A stretch of 64,000 nt of DNA from CANLBN01 sp050633825 (GTDB lineage: Bacteria > Pseudomonadota > Gammaproteobacteria > Pseudomonadales > Cellvibrionaceae). The notes under the pieces are model-generated. The model worked only from the letters and a program-made list of their open reading frames with translations, ran no database searches and had not been told where the DNA came from. Shown here piece by piece: positions 17,372 to 26,027 of this stretch (positions are counted from its first letter, which is position 1; the number at the start of each line of letters is the position of its first letter). Where the stretch lies: NCBI GenBank assembly GCA_050633825.1, contig JBOEHG010000014.1:42493-106492 (forward strand). Reading direction: 5' to 3'. The position numbers and the translations under genes are program-made.

Positions 17372-18763
17372 ATGTTTGAGAATTTAACAAGCCGACTGTC
17401 CAAGTCACTGAAAAATATTTCTGGCAAAGGCCGATTGAGCCACGCCAATATTCAGGATGCCCTGCGCGATGTGCGTAAGGCTTTATTAGAAGCTGATGTT
17501 GCTTTGCCTGTGGTTAAAGGTTTTGTCGATAAAGTACGAAAAAGGGCTGTTGGTCAGGAAGTCGCGCGAGCACTGAACCCCTCTCAACAATTCATTAAAG
17601 TCGTTCAAGATGAGTTGACCGAGATGATGGGTGAGGCCAATGAGTCTTTGGATCTTGCCGCTCAGCCACCCGCAGTTGTTTTAATGGCTGGTTTACAAGG
17701 GGCGGGTAAGACAACCTCGGTTGCTAAATTGGCAAAGTATTTACAAGAACGTGAAAAGAAGAAAGTAATGGTGGTGAGTGCAGATGTGTACCGTCCAGCC
17801 GCCATTCAACAGTTAGAAACACTTGCGGAAGAAGTTGAAGCCACTTTTTTCCCTTCGTCCACCGACCAAAAACCTGAAAAAATTGCTAAAGATGCGATAG
17901 CTGCAGCGAAAAAGCAGCATTTGGATGTTGTCTTAGTCGATACCGCAGGGCGCTTAGCCATTGATGATGAAATGATGGCTGAAATTCAAGGCCTGCAAAA
18001 AGCGATTAACCCTATTGAAACCTTGTTTGTCATTGATGCAATGATTGGTCAGGATGCGGTTAATACAGCTAAAGCCTTCAATGATGCCTTGCCCCTTACT
18101 GGTGTTATCTTAACTAAAGCGGATGGTGATGCCCGTGGTGGTGCGGCGTTATCTGTGCGAGTAACCACAGGTAAGCCGATTAAATTCTTGGGTATGGGTG
18201 AAAAAGTGGATGCATTAGAGCCATTCCATCCAGACCGCGTTGCCTCCCGTATACTGGGTATGGGTGATGTTTTGTCTCTTATTGAAGAGGCCGAACGTAA
18301 AATTGACAAAGACAAGGCCCAAAAGTTAGTTGAGAAAGTTCAGAAAGGTACTCGTTTTGATCTGAATGATTTAAAAGAACAGATCCAGCAAATGAATAAT
18401 ATGGGTGGAATGACTGGCATGCTTGAGAAGATGCCGGGTATGGGTAATATGGGACAAATGGTTGAGCAGGCCAATATGGGCGGTCAGTTCAAGAAGATGG
18501 AGGTCATTATTGATTCAATGACCCCTGCAGAGCGTAAAAACCCCGATATGTTGAATGGCTCTCGTAAGCGCCGTATTACTCAGGGTTCAGGTACTCAGGT
18601 TCAAGATCTTAATCGTTTGCTTAAGCAGCATAAGCAAATGGCAAAAGTGATGAAGAAAATGAAAGGCGGTGGCATGAAGAAGATGATGCAAGGCCTTGGT
18701 GGCATGATGGGTGGCGGAGGTGGACTCCCCCCTGGTGGTTTACCTCCGGGTATGGGGCGTTAA
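17372..18763 (+). CDS. ffh: Signal recognition particle protein Ffh
   Basis: SRP54 GTPase that binds 4.5S RNA and signal sequences of nascent membrane proteins. 463 residues. N domain helices are followed by the G domain with the P-loop GLQGAGKTTSVAKLA, the DTAGRL motif, TKADGDARGG and the GMGEKVDALEPFHPDR closing loop. The M domain is methionine-rich (MNNMGGMTGMLEKMPGMGNMGQM) and holds the RNA-binding RKRRITQGSG segment, ending in a Gly/Met/Pro-rich tail. The ATG at 17372 follows a 270-bp gap from tamA. In Pseudomonas the next gene is rpsP; here a GGDEF/EAL gene intervenes. Confidence 0.98.
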   Translation: MFENLTSRLSKSLKNISGKGRLSHANIQDALRDVRKALLEADVALPVVKGFVDKVRKRAVGQEVARALNPSQQFIKVVQDELTEMMGEANESLDLAAQPPAVVLMAGLQGAGKTTSVAKLAKYLQEREKKKVMVVSADVYRPAAIQQLETLAEEVEATFFPSSTDQKPEKIAKDAIAAAKKQHLDVVLVDTAGRLAIDDEMMAEIQGLQKAINPIETLFVIDAMIGQDAVNTAKAFNDALPLTGVILTKADGDARGGAALSVRVTTGKPIKFLGMGEKVDALEPFHPDRVASRILGMGDVLSLIEEAERKIDKDKAQKLVEKVQKGTRFDLNDLKEQIQQMNNMGGMTGMLEKMPGMGNMGQMVEQANMGGQFKKMEVIIDSMTPAERKNPDMLNGSRKRRITQGSGTQVQDLNRLLKQHKQMAKVMKKMKGGGMKKMMQGLGGMMGGGGGLPPGGLPPGMGR

Positions 18764-18882
18764 TTTTCCGTTGGTATTTGTCCTCATACTTTCAGTTTTT
18801 TAAGTCGTATTGATCATTTCAATAATCGTATACTTTGCTGAAGGCGCGTAGTGGTGGTCGCATCGGCAGGAGGCCTTTGGGC

Positions 18883-20811
18883 ATGCAGACTTTTTCTGGA
18901 CGTTACAAATTATTTATAGCAGCCGTAATCTTCTATCTCGCGGGTGTTATTCTCTATGGTTGGTATGAATTTCAACACCAAAAACGGGAGAGTTTGACGG
19001 CGTTAGATGAGCGCTTGCTCGAAACCGTTAGTTTGGCTGAACACCTGTTGCAGCAAGAGCTAAGAGACAACCTGCTAGGCAAAAGCCCCCTTACTCCTGA
19101 TCAAGACTATTTCCTATCTCTGAAGCTGCAAGAGCTCGCAGAGCAAATGAAGGTTATCTATATCTACAGTGTCGTAAAGCGTGACGACCGTATTTTGTTT
19201 ATCAGTTCCAATCCTGAACCAGAAGAATTAGCAACAAAGGAGTATGAAGCTGCTTTTTTAATGCCTTATGGTGAAGCGCCAAATGAATTAATAGAGGCCT
19301 TTTCTTCTGGTAAGGTGATGTTTAGTCAATATACGGATCGATGGGGACAGTTTCGCTCAGTCTTTTTCCCCTTTGATGTGGTCAATACCGGTGCTGATGG
19401 GAAGTACGTTATTGGTGTTGATGTAAAAATTGATAAGGTTAATCAAATTGCCTATCAGAGTCTTTTAAAGGCCCTGGGGTATGGTTTGTTTTTGGGGTTT
19501 CTTGCTTTTCCTCTTATTTGCCTTTATTTGCGTACTATTCGCCAGACCTATCAAGAAAAGTTGGTTGCTATGCAAAAACATCCGTTGACAGGTTTGCCTA
19601 ATAAGCGTCATTTAATGGATGTTCTAGAGAAGCGTGATAATGATCAATTGCTCATTATTGAGATTGAAAACTTTGACTACGTAGCGAGTACGTTTGGCGT
19701 TTGTGCAATGGATACGCTGATTATAAAGTTAGCGTACCGTTTGCAAGAGTTGAAAGTCGATGGTATAGAGCATTGCCAACTTTTTCACTTAGACGATAAT
19801 CAATTTGCGTTGCATAGTAATTATCACTTTTCGGGCAAACAAATAAGAGAGATTACCTCAACGGCGTTCCGTTCATTAACCGATTCAACAATTATGACGG
19901 AAGGCGACTTACAGGCTCCTTTAGTCATACGAATGGGGGCAATAAGAAATCAGCCTAATGCGTTAATGTTGGCAGGTATGGCACTGATTCATGCTAAGCA
20001 GACTAATCAGTCTCTTGTGCTTTATGACCCTTCATTAAATCTACCTCATTATTTTCAAAATTATATTAATGTTTTTAATACCTTGAGTGACGCTTTGCAG
20101 AATGAGCGAGTGAAGGTGTTTTTTCAGCCAATAGTTGATATTCGCACGGGTAGAATTACTAAATATGAAGCCCTAGCCAGAATATATGATGGTGATGGTC
20201 AGATTGTGAGTTCTCCCGACGAGTTTATGCCTATTGCTTACCAGTCGCGCCTATGTCACAAATTGACTCGGTTGATGATAAAGAAAGTCATCGAAGCTAT
20301 TGGCTATTCTGACCATGTTGTCAGCATTAATATTTCAGTAAAAGATTTGTTTGACCAGAAAACGCGGGACTATATTATTAAAACCATTCGTGAGAGTGAG
20401 GTCGGCATACAAATCGAGCTGGAACTGTTAGAGCAGCAAATGATCAGTAATTACCGTTTGGCAGCAGCTTATATTGTCCAGTTAAAAAGCTGCGTCAGTC
20501 GAGTTGGTATGGATGATCTTGGCAAGCTGTACTCTAACTTTGACCGCTTATTTGGCTTGCCACTTGATTTCGTCAAGATCGATGGGATGGTGATCGCAGC
20601 GATAGAGCGTGACAGTGATGCACGAGCAATCGTTGAGGGCGTGGTTAGTTTTGCTCAACAAAAAGGTCTCCAAGTGATAGCGGAACACTGTTCAAGCCAG
20701 TCTATATGTGACATGGTCGCCTTGATGAACGTTAATTTACTTCAAGGTTTTCATGTGGGAATGCCTGCGGAACATTTCATTGTTGAAAGTTCTGTGGAGC
20801 AAGTAGGCTAA
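18883..20811 (+). CDS. Membrane GGDEF/EAL protein with degenerate GGDEF
   Basis: Start set at the ATG at 18883, which has AGGAGG 9 nt upstream; an in-frame TTG at 18835 adds 16 residues. Two membrane segments (LFIAAVIFYLAGVILYGWY and YGLFLGFLAFPLICLYL) bracket a periplasmic sensor of about 160 residues. The GGDEF domain keeps its opening (HPLTGLPNKRHL) but the active site reads LDDNQ instead of GGDEF, so it should not make cyclic-di-GMP. The EAL domain keeps YEALAR, SINIS, MDDLG, VKIDG and LQGF, but the AEGVET motif is AEHCSS (second Glu lost) and DDFGTGYS is DDLGKLYS. It may be a weak phosphodiesterase or a cyclic-di-GMP-binding effector. Confidence 0.88.
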   Translation: MQTFSGRYKLFIAAVIFYLAGVILYGWYEFQHQKRESLTALDERLLETVSLAEHLLQQELRDNLLGKSPLTPDQDYFLSLKLQELAEQMKVIYIYSVVKRDDRILFISSNPEPEELATKEYEAAFLMPYGEAPNELIEAFSSGKVMFSQYTDRWGQFRSVFFPFDVVNTGADGKYVIGVDVKIDKVNQIAYQSLLKALGYGLFLGFLAFPLICLYLRTIRQTYQEKLVAMQKHPLTGLPNKRHLMDVLEKRDNDQLLIIEIENFDYVASTFGVCAMDTLIIKLAYRLQELKVDGIEHCQLFHLDDNQFALHSNYHFSGKQIREITSTAFRSLTDSTIMTEGDLQAPLVIRMGAIRNQPNALMLAGMALIHAKQTNQSLVLYDPSLNLPHYFQNYINVFNTLSDALQNERVKVFFQPIVDIRTGRITKYEALARIYDGDGQIVSSPDEFMPIAYQSRLCHKLTRLMIKKVIEAIGYSDHVVSINISVKDLFDQKTRDYIIKTIRESEVGIQIELELLEQQMISNYRLAAAYIVQLKSCVSRVGMDDLGKLYSNFDRLFGLPLDFVKIDGMVIAAIERDSDARAIVEGVVSFAQQKGLQVIAEHCSSQSICDMVALMNVNLLQGFHVGMPAEHFIVESSVEQVG

Positions 20812-20877
20812 AGCAGTTGTTTATGTAGAACAAGCACTATACAGTCACCGATCTTTCCCGTAGAATACGTCGCCTTC

Positions 20878-20927
20878 TTCTGGCTATGTTGCCAGAATTG
20901 ACCGAATTTTGTCTTGCCGTGAGGCAA
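20878..20927 (+). promoter_or_regulatory. Two hairpins in the rpsP leader
   Basis: TTCTGGC-TATGTT-GCCAGAA (20878-20897, 7-bp perfect stem) and TTGCC-GTGA-GGCAA (20914-20927, 5-bp stem) lie 38 to 87 nt before the rpsP ATG. They are in the expected 5' UTR of the S16 operon; neither is followed by a strong T tract. Their role is unknown. Confidence 0.55.
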
Positions 20928-20964
20928 TGCTTTAAATTGATAACAGATTAGGATACAAACTGAG

Positions 20965-21213
20965 ATGGTTAGCATTCGTTTGGCTCGTGGCGGATCAAAG
21001 AAACGCCCTTTTTATCATTTGACTGTTACTGACAGTCGTAAGTCCCGCGATGGTCGCTTTATTGAGCGAGTGGGCTTTTTTAACCCTGTTGCTCGTGGCC
21101 AAGAAGAGCGCTTTCGCGTTGATACTGATCGCGTAGATTACTGGTTGTCTAAAGGTGCTCAGCCTTCTGACCGTGTTGCTAAGTTATTGAAAGACAACGC
21201 AGAAGCAGCATAA
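20965..21213 (+). CDS. rpsP: 30S ribosomal protein S16 (RpsP)
   Basis: 82 residues with the family start MVSIRLARGGSKKRPFYHLTVTDSRKSRDGRFIERVGFFNP and WLSKGAQPSDRVAKLL near the end. Binds 16S rRNA in early small-subunit assembly. First gene of the S16-RimM-TrmD-L19 operon; rimM follows after 12 nt. The long leader with two hairpins is the likely site of control. Confidence 0.98.
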   Translation: MVSIRLARGGSKKRPFYHLTVTDSRKSRDGRFIERVGFFNPVARGQEERFRVDTDRVDYWLSKGAQPSDRVAKLLKDNAEAA

Positions 21214-21225
21214 AGTACCATTGCC

Positions 21226-21753
21226 ATGTCCAGTTTGGTTGATGTCGGGCGGATTACAGGTGCTTATGGTGTCAAAGGGTGGGTGAAAATCCATTCTCAG
21301 ACAGAGCCTTCGGAAAACATATTTTCCTACCAGCCTTGGCAACTTAAAACTCGACATGGTGTAAAGCCTGTAGAGCTCATTGAATGGCGAGCTCACGGTA
21401 AAGGCTATGTGGCACAAGTCAAAGGTATTGATGATCGTAATCAAGCTGAAACGCTGTGTCCTGTTGTTATTTCGGTAGATAAATCATCATTTCCTGTTTT
21501 AGAGCAGGATGATTTCTACTGGCACCAATTGCAAGGATGTCGGGTCTTGAGTACTTATGAAGGGCGTGAGCTTGATTTTGGTGTTGTTAAAAGGATTATG
21601 CCAACGGGTGCTAATGATGTACTCGTTGTGATTGGTGATGATCAAAGTATTGATCGTAGCGAACGTTTGATCCCTTATGTAATGGGGCAGTTTGTACACA
21701 ATGTCGATATCGAAAAAGCGATTATTACCGTTGATTGGGATCCTGAATTCTAG
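21226..21753 (+). CDS. rimM: Ribosome maturation factor RimM
   Basis: Assists maturation of the 30S 3' domain, binding S19. 175 residues: N-terminal beta-barrel (VGRITGAYGVKGWVKIHSQTEP) and C-terminal PRC barrel (FYWHQLQGCRV to RLIPYV and ITVDWDPEF). ATG at 21226, 12 nt after rpsP and 30 nt before trmD. Length and ends are typical. Confidence 0.97.
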   Translation: MSSLVDVGRITGAYGVKGWVKIHSQTEPSENIFSYQPWQLKTRHGVKPVELIEWRAHGKGYVAQVKGIDDRNQAETLCPVVISVDKSSFPVLEQDDFYWHQLQGCRVLSTYEGRELDFGVVKRIMPTGANDVLVVIGDDQSIDRSERLIPYVMGQFVHNVDIEKAIITVDWDPEF

Positions 21754-21783
21754 ATCATTAGTTAAGTAAGGGGATAAGAGGCT

Positions 21784-22542
21784 ATGAAACGTATTGCCAT
21801 AGTCACACTTTTTCCTGAAATGTTTACGGCCTTGATTGATTACGGTGTTACAGGTCGTGCAGTAAAACAGGGTTTACTGGAAGTGAGTTTCAGTAACCCA
21901 AGAGATTTTGCAACAGATCGGCACCAAACCGTTGATGATCGCCCTTATGGCGGTGGTCCGGGTATGGTTATGAAGATTGAGCCCCTAAAAGCTGCTATTG
22001 ATGATGCTAGAGGGCAATTAAGTGAATCCGCTAAAGTGATTTACTTATCCCCTCAGGGTCATGTTCTTAATCAGAGTGCGGTTGGGCAATTGGCGACAGC
22101 TGAGCAATATCAAGATTTGATATTAATCGCCGGTCGCTATGAAGGCATTGATGAGCGCCTTCTGGATGCCGAAGTAGATGAAGAGTGGTCCATTGGCGAT
22201 TACGTGCTGAGTGGCGGAGAGCTTCCGGCAATGGTGCTAATGGACGCAATCATCCGCTTGTTACCAGAGGCATTAGGACATGAGGATTCGGCAGAGCAGG
22301 ACTCATTCAGCCAAGGGCTGCTTGATTGTCCGCATTATACTCGGCCAGATACCTATGACGGGAATGCAGTTCCCGGTGTTTTGCTTTCGGGGGATCACAG
22401 TAAGATAAACCGTTGGCGATTGCAGCAGTCATTAGGTCGTACTTGGTTAAGGCGACCTGAATTGCTGGATAAAATTGAATTAACAACTGAACAAGTTGAA
22501 CTGTTAGATGCCTTTAAAGATTCTAATAGTTCAGTGAATTGA
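21784..22542 (+). CDS. trmD: tRNA (guanine37-N1)-methyltransferase TrmD
   Basis: SAM-dependent methylation of G37 in tRNAs with a G at position 36, needed to prevent frameshifting. 252 residues, a SPOUT-fold enzyme with the deep trefoil knot: VTLFPEMF at the start, RPYGGGPGMVM, YLSPQGHVLNQ, LIAGRYEGIDERL and SIGDYVLSGGELPAMV. The catalytic Asp region (EDSAEQDSF, where the family has EDS..DSF) is present. AAGGGGATAAGAGG precedes the ATG. Confidence 0.98.
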   Translation: MKRIAIVTLFPEMFTALIDYGVTGRAVKQGLLEVSFSNPRDFATDRHQTVDDRPYGGGPGMVMKIEPLKAAIDDARGQLSESAKVIYLSPQGHVLNQSAVGQLATAEQYQDLILIAGRYEGIDERLLDAEVDEEWSIGDYVLSGGELPAMVLMDAIIRLLPEALGHEDSAEQDSFSQGLLDCPHYTRPDTYDGNAVPGVLLSGDHSKINRWRLQQSLGRTWLRRPELLDKIELTTEQVELLDAFKDSNSSVN

Positions 22543-22599
22543 TATTTAATTATTAGTACTAGCTGTGAAGCTACACACTCTTGAAATGAGGAAGACTCC

Positions 22600-22950
22600 A
22601 TGACTAACAAAATCATCCAGGAACTGGATAAAGAACAAATTAAAACAGATGTGCCCGCCTTTGCGCCGGGTGACACGATTGTTGTTCAAGTAAAAGTAAA
22701 AGAAGGATCGCGTGAGCGTCTTCAGGCTTTTGAAGGTGTTGTAATTGGTAAGCGTAATCGTGGTGTTAATTCAGCATTTACCGTACGTAAAATCAGCCAC
22801 GGTGTTGGTGTTGAGCGTACTTTCCAATTACATAGTCCATTGGTTGATAGCATTACTGTTAAGCGCCGTGGTGATGTTCGTCAAGCCAAGTTATACTACT
22901 TGCGTGAATTGACGGGTAAAGCTGCTCGAATTAAAGAGAAGTTGAAATAA
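22600..22950 (+). CDS. rplS: 50S ribosomal protein L19 (RplS)
   Basis: 116 residues, matching L19 throughout: PAFAPGDTIVVQVKVKEGSRERLQ, FEGVVIGKRNRGVNSAFTVRKIS, GVGVERTFQLHSP and the RGDVRQAKLYYLRE end. Sits at the 30S-50S interface. Last gene of the operon, followed by an intrinsic terminator 30 nt downstream. GAGGAAG precedes the ATG. Confidence 0.98.
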   Translation: MTNKIIQELDKEQIKTDVPAFAPGDTIVVQVKVKEGSRERLQAFEGVVIGKRNRGVNSAFTVRKISHGVGVERTFQLHSPLVDSITVKRRGDVRQAKLYYLRELTGKAARIKEKLK

Positions 22951-22975
22951 GCTTTTTATACTTTTTATTCAATAC

Positions 22976-23012
22976 GAAAAACCGGGCTGAGTAATCAGAC
23001 CCGGTTTTTTTA
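22976..23012 (+). terminator. Intrinsic terminator of the rpsP-rplS operon
   Basis: ACCGGG-CTGA-GTAA-TCAG-A-CCCGGT: a 10-bp stem with one bulged A, preceded by AAAA and followed by a T7 run. It ends the ribosomal operon. Confidence 0.92.
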
Positions 23013-23348
23013 TGCACCAATCTTTTTGTTAGTTCTTAATCAAAAACAGGTTGTAATTAATTTCTACATCAATATAAGACTGTAAGTCTTCTTTATTGTA
23101 TAGGCATATGCTGTTCCATGGCCTAAAAGTATAGTTAATAAAGGTGCTATACATAGGGGCAGAGATAAGTTCATACATTTGCTTCAATGCATAATAAACC
23201 ATAACTGGAGATGGTATTTGAACAATTTATTTATTAAAGAGTTTGATCTAAATCAGTAAAAAGATATTTACAGGGATGAGTATGTAATTGAGTGATTAAT
23301 GTTGAATATTTTTATTGCTCACGTCCTTGTGAGCGAATGGTATGTTTC
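23013..23348. other. Long intergenic region, no gene seen
   Basis: AT-rich gap between the rplS terminator and the 3' end of the minus-strand peroxidase gene. It contains small hairpins (AAGACT-GTA-AGTCTT near 23080 and GCTCAC-GTCCTT-GTGAGC at 23317-23334) and an ATGGTATTTG copy at 23211-23220 that matches two other intergenic sites. The second hairpin lies just after the peroxidase stop but lacks a T tract. No open frame is convincing. Confidence 0.5.
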
Positions 23349-24776
23349 TTAACAGCCTAAGTCGGTTATTGATACGCTATCTGCCATGGGGAAGCAGTTG
23401 CCTGTAGGAATAGCAGTTGGTACGTAACGAGTTAAGCTGGAGTCGTAAAGTGCAGATTCGATAAATGTTGTAAGGTCATCTATTTCTGCGCTATCCAAGC
23501 CTAGAGGTGTAAAACGACTATCGACAGCACTGGCGGTCAGTGCTTTTTGTGGTACAGCGGCATTTTTATATTCAATGACTTGTTTTACCGATGTAAAAGA
23601 TGCGCCGTGACCAAAAACATTGGCATCGACTAGATTATAAAGTTGAGGAATTTTAAATTTAAAGTTATCGGCATCTTCACCAGTAAATCCACCTCGTCCT
23701 TTCGATGTTGCTTCATCCACACTGCCATGGATGCTGGGATCATTACTATCGTAATCGGCAAAGCCTATCGCAAAGAATACTTGGTCTTCGGTTGCGCCGA
23801 CCTCAGAGCTTAAGGCAGGCCCTCTGTGGCAGTCAACGCATCCAGCCTTGCCAAAAAATAGCAGTGCTCCTCGAAGTTGCTCAGCTGACATAGCATCTTC
23901 ATCACCTTTCAACCAGCGCTGAAAGGGTGATTGATTTGCCATAATGGTACGTTCATAGGCGGCAATTGCTTTTGCTGCACCTAAGGCAGGTAGTGATACG
24001 GTTGTACCGTTTGACGGTATTGTGCCTTCATCGCCTGTCGATGGGTAAGCGGCAGTGTATAAACTTTGATAACTTGTGTTCGTTTGTAAAACTGACCCGC
24101 TATCAAAACCTAAGCGATGCACTTTTGTACCTGCAAGTACTTGGGTTTCAATACCCGATAGGCCAAAGGTGTTTGCCATAATGTCGGCGGGGCCTGCATT
24201 ATCAACATCCGTCACCCCGATATTGATGCTGCTCGCTGTCTTACCAAAGGCACCATTCCATAGCATGACGTCTTGATAGGCTATATTTAGTACTGCTGGT
24301 GATGTTACTGGTTGTACATCTGGCACTAAGGTAAGGTCCATAGAGTCAGGGTCAAACCCTGTTACCATAACGCGGCTTTCACCATCAATACCGAAACCTT
24401 CACCACCCTCTGCAATGCCTTGTGAAATACCCGCTTTAAAGCCAGCTGCAACATGATGGCAGCTAGCACAGGACCATGTTCCCGTTCTGCCAGGGTTATT
24501 GCCGTTCGTTGATACGGCGGTTTCATGATAGAGCATTTGCCCTAAAGCCACCTTTTCTGCGGTAATCGGGTTATTAGGGTCTTGAGGGATATTGGCAAAA
24601 TCCCCATCTGCTGGCATGGTAAAAGCCTCTAGGCCGCCACCATTAGCTGCTGATGTTATGTTGGTAGACAGCTCTCTAGAGAGCGTTTTTGTTTCTGATC
24701 CTGAGCCGGAGCTATTACAGGCTGTGATCAGGGTGATAAGTGTGAAACTGGCCAGTTTCAAGAAAGGTATCTTCAT
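23349..24776 (-). CDS. Di-haem cytochrome c peroxidase-type lipoprotein
   Basis: 475 residues from the ATG at 24776. I chose this start rather than the ATG at 24833 because it begins a clean lipoprotein signal (MKIPFLKLASFTLITLITAC, lipobox LITA-C). Two c-type haem motifs are visible: CASCH about 90 residues after the signal and CVDCH further on (CVDCHRGPALSSE), as in the CcpA/MauG family. Conserved features include LYHETAVSTNG, PAVLNIAYQDVMLWNG, ALPALGAAKAIAAYERT-like sequence and the KIPQLYNL segment with a later Met/His region. It is predicted to face the periplasm on a lipid anchor and to reduce H2O2 or oxidise a substrate; the physiological substrate is not evident. Confidence 0.87.
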   Translation of the reverse strand: MKIPFLKLASFTLITLITACNSSGSGSETKTLSRELSTNITSAANGGGLEAFTMPADGDFANIPQDPNNPITAEKVALGQMLYHETAVSTNGNNPGRTGTWSCASCHHVAAGFKAGISQGIAEGGEGFGIDGESRVMVTGFDPDSMDLTLVPDVQPVTSPAVLNIAYQDVMLWNGAFGKTASSINIGVTDVDNAGPADIMANTFGLSGIETQVLAGTKVHRLGFDSGSVLQTNTSYQSLYTAAYPSTGDEGTIPSNGTTVSLPALGAAKAIAAYERTIMANQSPFQRWLKGDEDAMSAEQLRGALLFFGKAGCVDCHRGPALSSEVGATEDQVFFAIGFADYDSNDPSIHGSVDEATSKGRGGFTGEDADNFKFKIPQLYNLVDANVFGHGASFTSVKQVIEYKNAAVPQKALTASAVDSRFTPLGLDSAEIDDLTTFIESALYDSSLTRYVPTAIPTGNCFPMADSVSITDLGC

Positions 24777-24946
24777 GATATCTACAACTTCCCATAGAAT
24801 TAACAAATAGTGATCATTTTGGGTGAGAATCAAGGCTGCAATAATGCTCCTGTGTGCTCACGTGACAAGTATAGAGGCCGGATCACCAAGATCAACATAT
24901 TTGTGATGAACATCACGTTTTTTGGTTAGCTAATACTAGTGAGTGA

Positions 24947-25831
24947 CTATCCTCTTGGGTGATGCTTTGCGTGTAATTCTTGCAAGCGTGCTTGAGCAAT
25001 ATGAGTATATATTTGGGTTGTGGAAAGGTCGCTATGGCCTAATAGCATTTGTACAACCCGGAGATCTGCGCCGTGATTGAGTAAATGCGTTGCAAAGGCG
25101 TGGCGGAGCGTATGTGGTGACAGGCTTTTTTCAATATGAGCCACTTTGCTCCAATATTTAATGCGATGCCAGAAGGTTTGTCTGGTCATTGCTTGACCAC
25201 GAAGACTGGGAAAGACGACATCACTTTGATGTTTGAGCAGCGTGGGGCGAGCTTGGCGTAAATAGCTATCTAGCCAGTCAATGGCTTCCTCTCCTAAAGG
25301 AACCAACCTTTCTTTACCCCCTTTGCCAAAAATACGTAACACACCTTGTCTGAGGTTGATTTCAGATAGCTTTAAGTTAACTAGTTCTGATACCCGTAAG
25401 CCCGAAGCGTAAATGACCTCCAGCATGGCTTTATCTCTTAAGCCAATGGCATCATCTGTATCAGGTGCATCCAATAACTTCTCAACATCGTCTTCGGTGA
25501 GTGTTTTCGGGAGAGGTCTGCCCAAATTAGGGTTATCAATCATAGCCGTTGGGTTATGCTCAATATGATTTTCTCTAGCGAGGTATTGGTAAAACCCTCT
25601 TAAACATGAAAGAAAACGTGCTGTTGATCGAGAAGAGAGCTTTTTTTCAAATCGCTTAGCAAGATGCGCTTGTATGTCGGCACTTGTGGCAATCACCAAG
25701 TTCTTGTCAAAGTCTTGCGTAAAGCTAAGGAGGTCACGACGGTATGCGGCAATGGTATTATCACTCAAGCCTTTTTCAAGCCAGAGAGACTGCAAGTATT
25801 GATCAATTATGGTGTCGTTATTTTGTGTCAT
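24947..25831 (-). CDS. xerD: Site-specific tyrosine recombinase XerD
   Basis: 294 residues. With XerC it resolves chromosome dimers at dif. N-terminal SAM-like core-binding domain (YLQSLWLEKGLSDNTIAAYRRDL) and C-terminal catalytic domain with the Arg in ASGLRVSEL, Lys in FGKGGKERLVPL, HxxR in SPHTLRHAFATHLL, His in LGHSDLSTTQIY and the Tyr nucleophile in TQIYTHI. Its place just before dsbC and hom is the Pseudomonas arrangement, so this is the housekeeping enzyme rather than an integrase. Divergent from dsbC. Confidence 0.96.
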   Translation of the reverse strand: MTQNNDTIIDQYLQSLWLEKGLSDNTIAAYRRDLLSFTQDFDKNLVIATSADIQAHLAKRFEKKLSSRSTARFLSCLRGFYQYLARENHIEHNPTAMIDNPNLGRPLPKTLTEDDVEKLLDAPDTDDAIGLRDKAMLEVIYASGLRVSELVNLKLSEINLRQGVLRIFGKGGKERLVPLGEEAIDWLDSYLRQARPTLLKHQSDVVFPSLRGQAMTRQTFWHRIKYWSKVAHIEKSLSPHTLRHAFATHLLNHGADLRVVQMLLGHSDLSTTQIYTHIAQARLQELHAKHHPRG

Positions 25832-26027
25832 TTCACAAAGATAACATGATAATGACGTATGTTATTTATATTTGCGTATACTCATTAAATACAGCTTAAT
25901 AAATTGGAACGTATAAGCAGGAACTTTATGTGGCTCTGTTGTTCCAATAGCACACCCATTAGACATTACCCACCTAGGTATTGGCCTTAAGTACATTTTA
26001 CATTGATAGACAGTATGGAGCAGAGAA

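Noticed and set aside
24947..25831. Tyrosine recombinase as a sign of a mobile island
   Set aside because: Sequence and neighbours identify housekeeping XerD.
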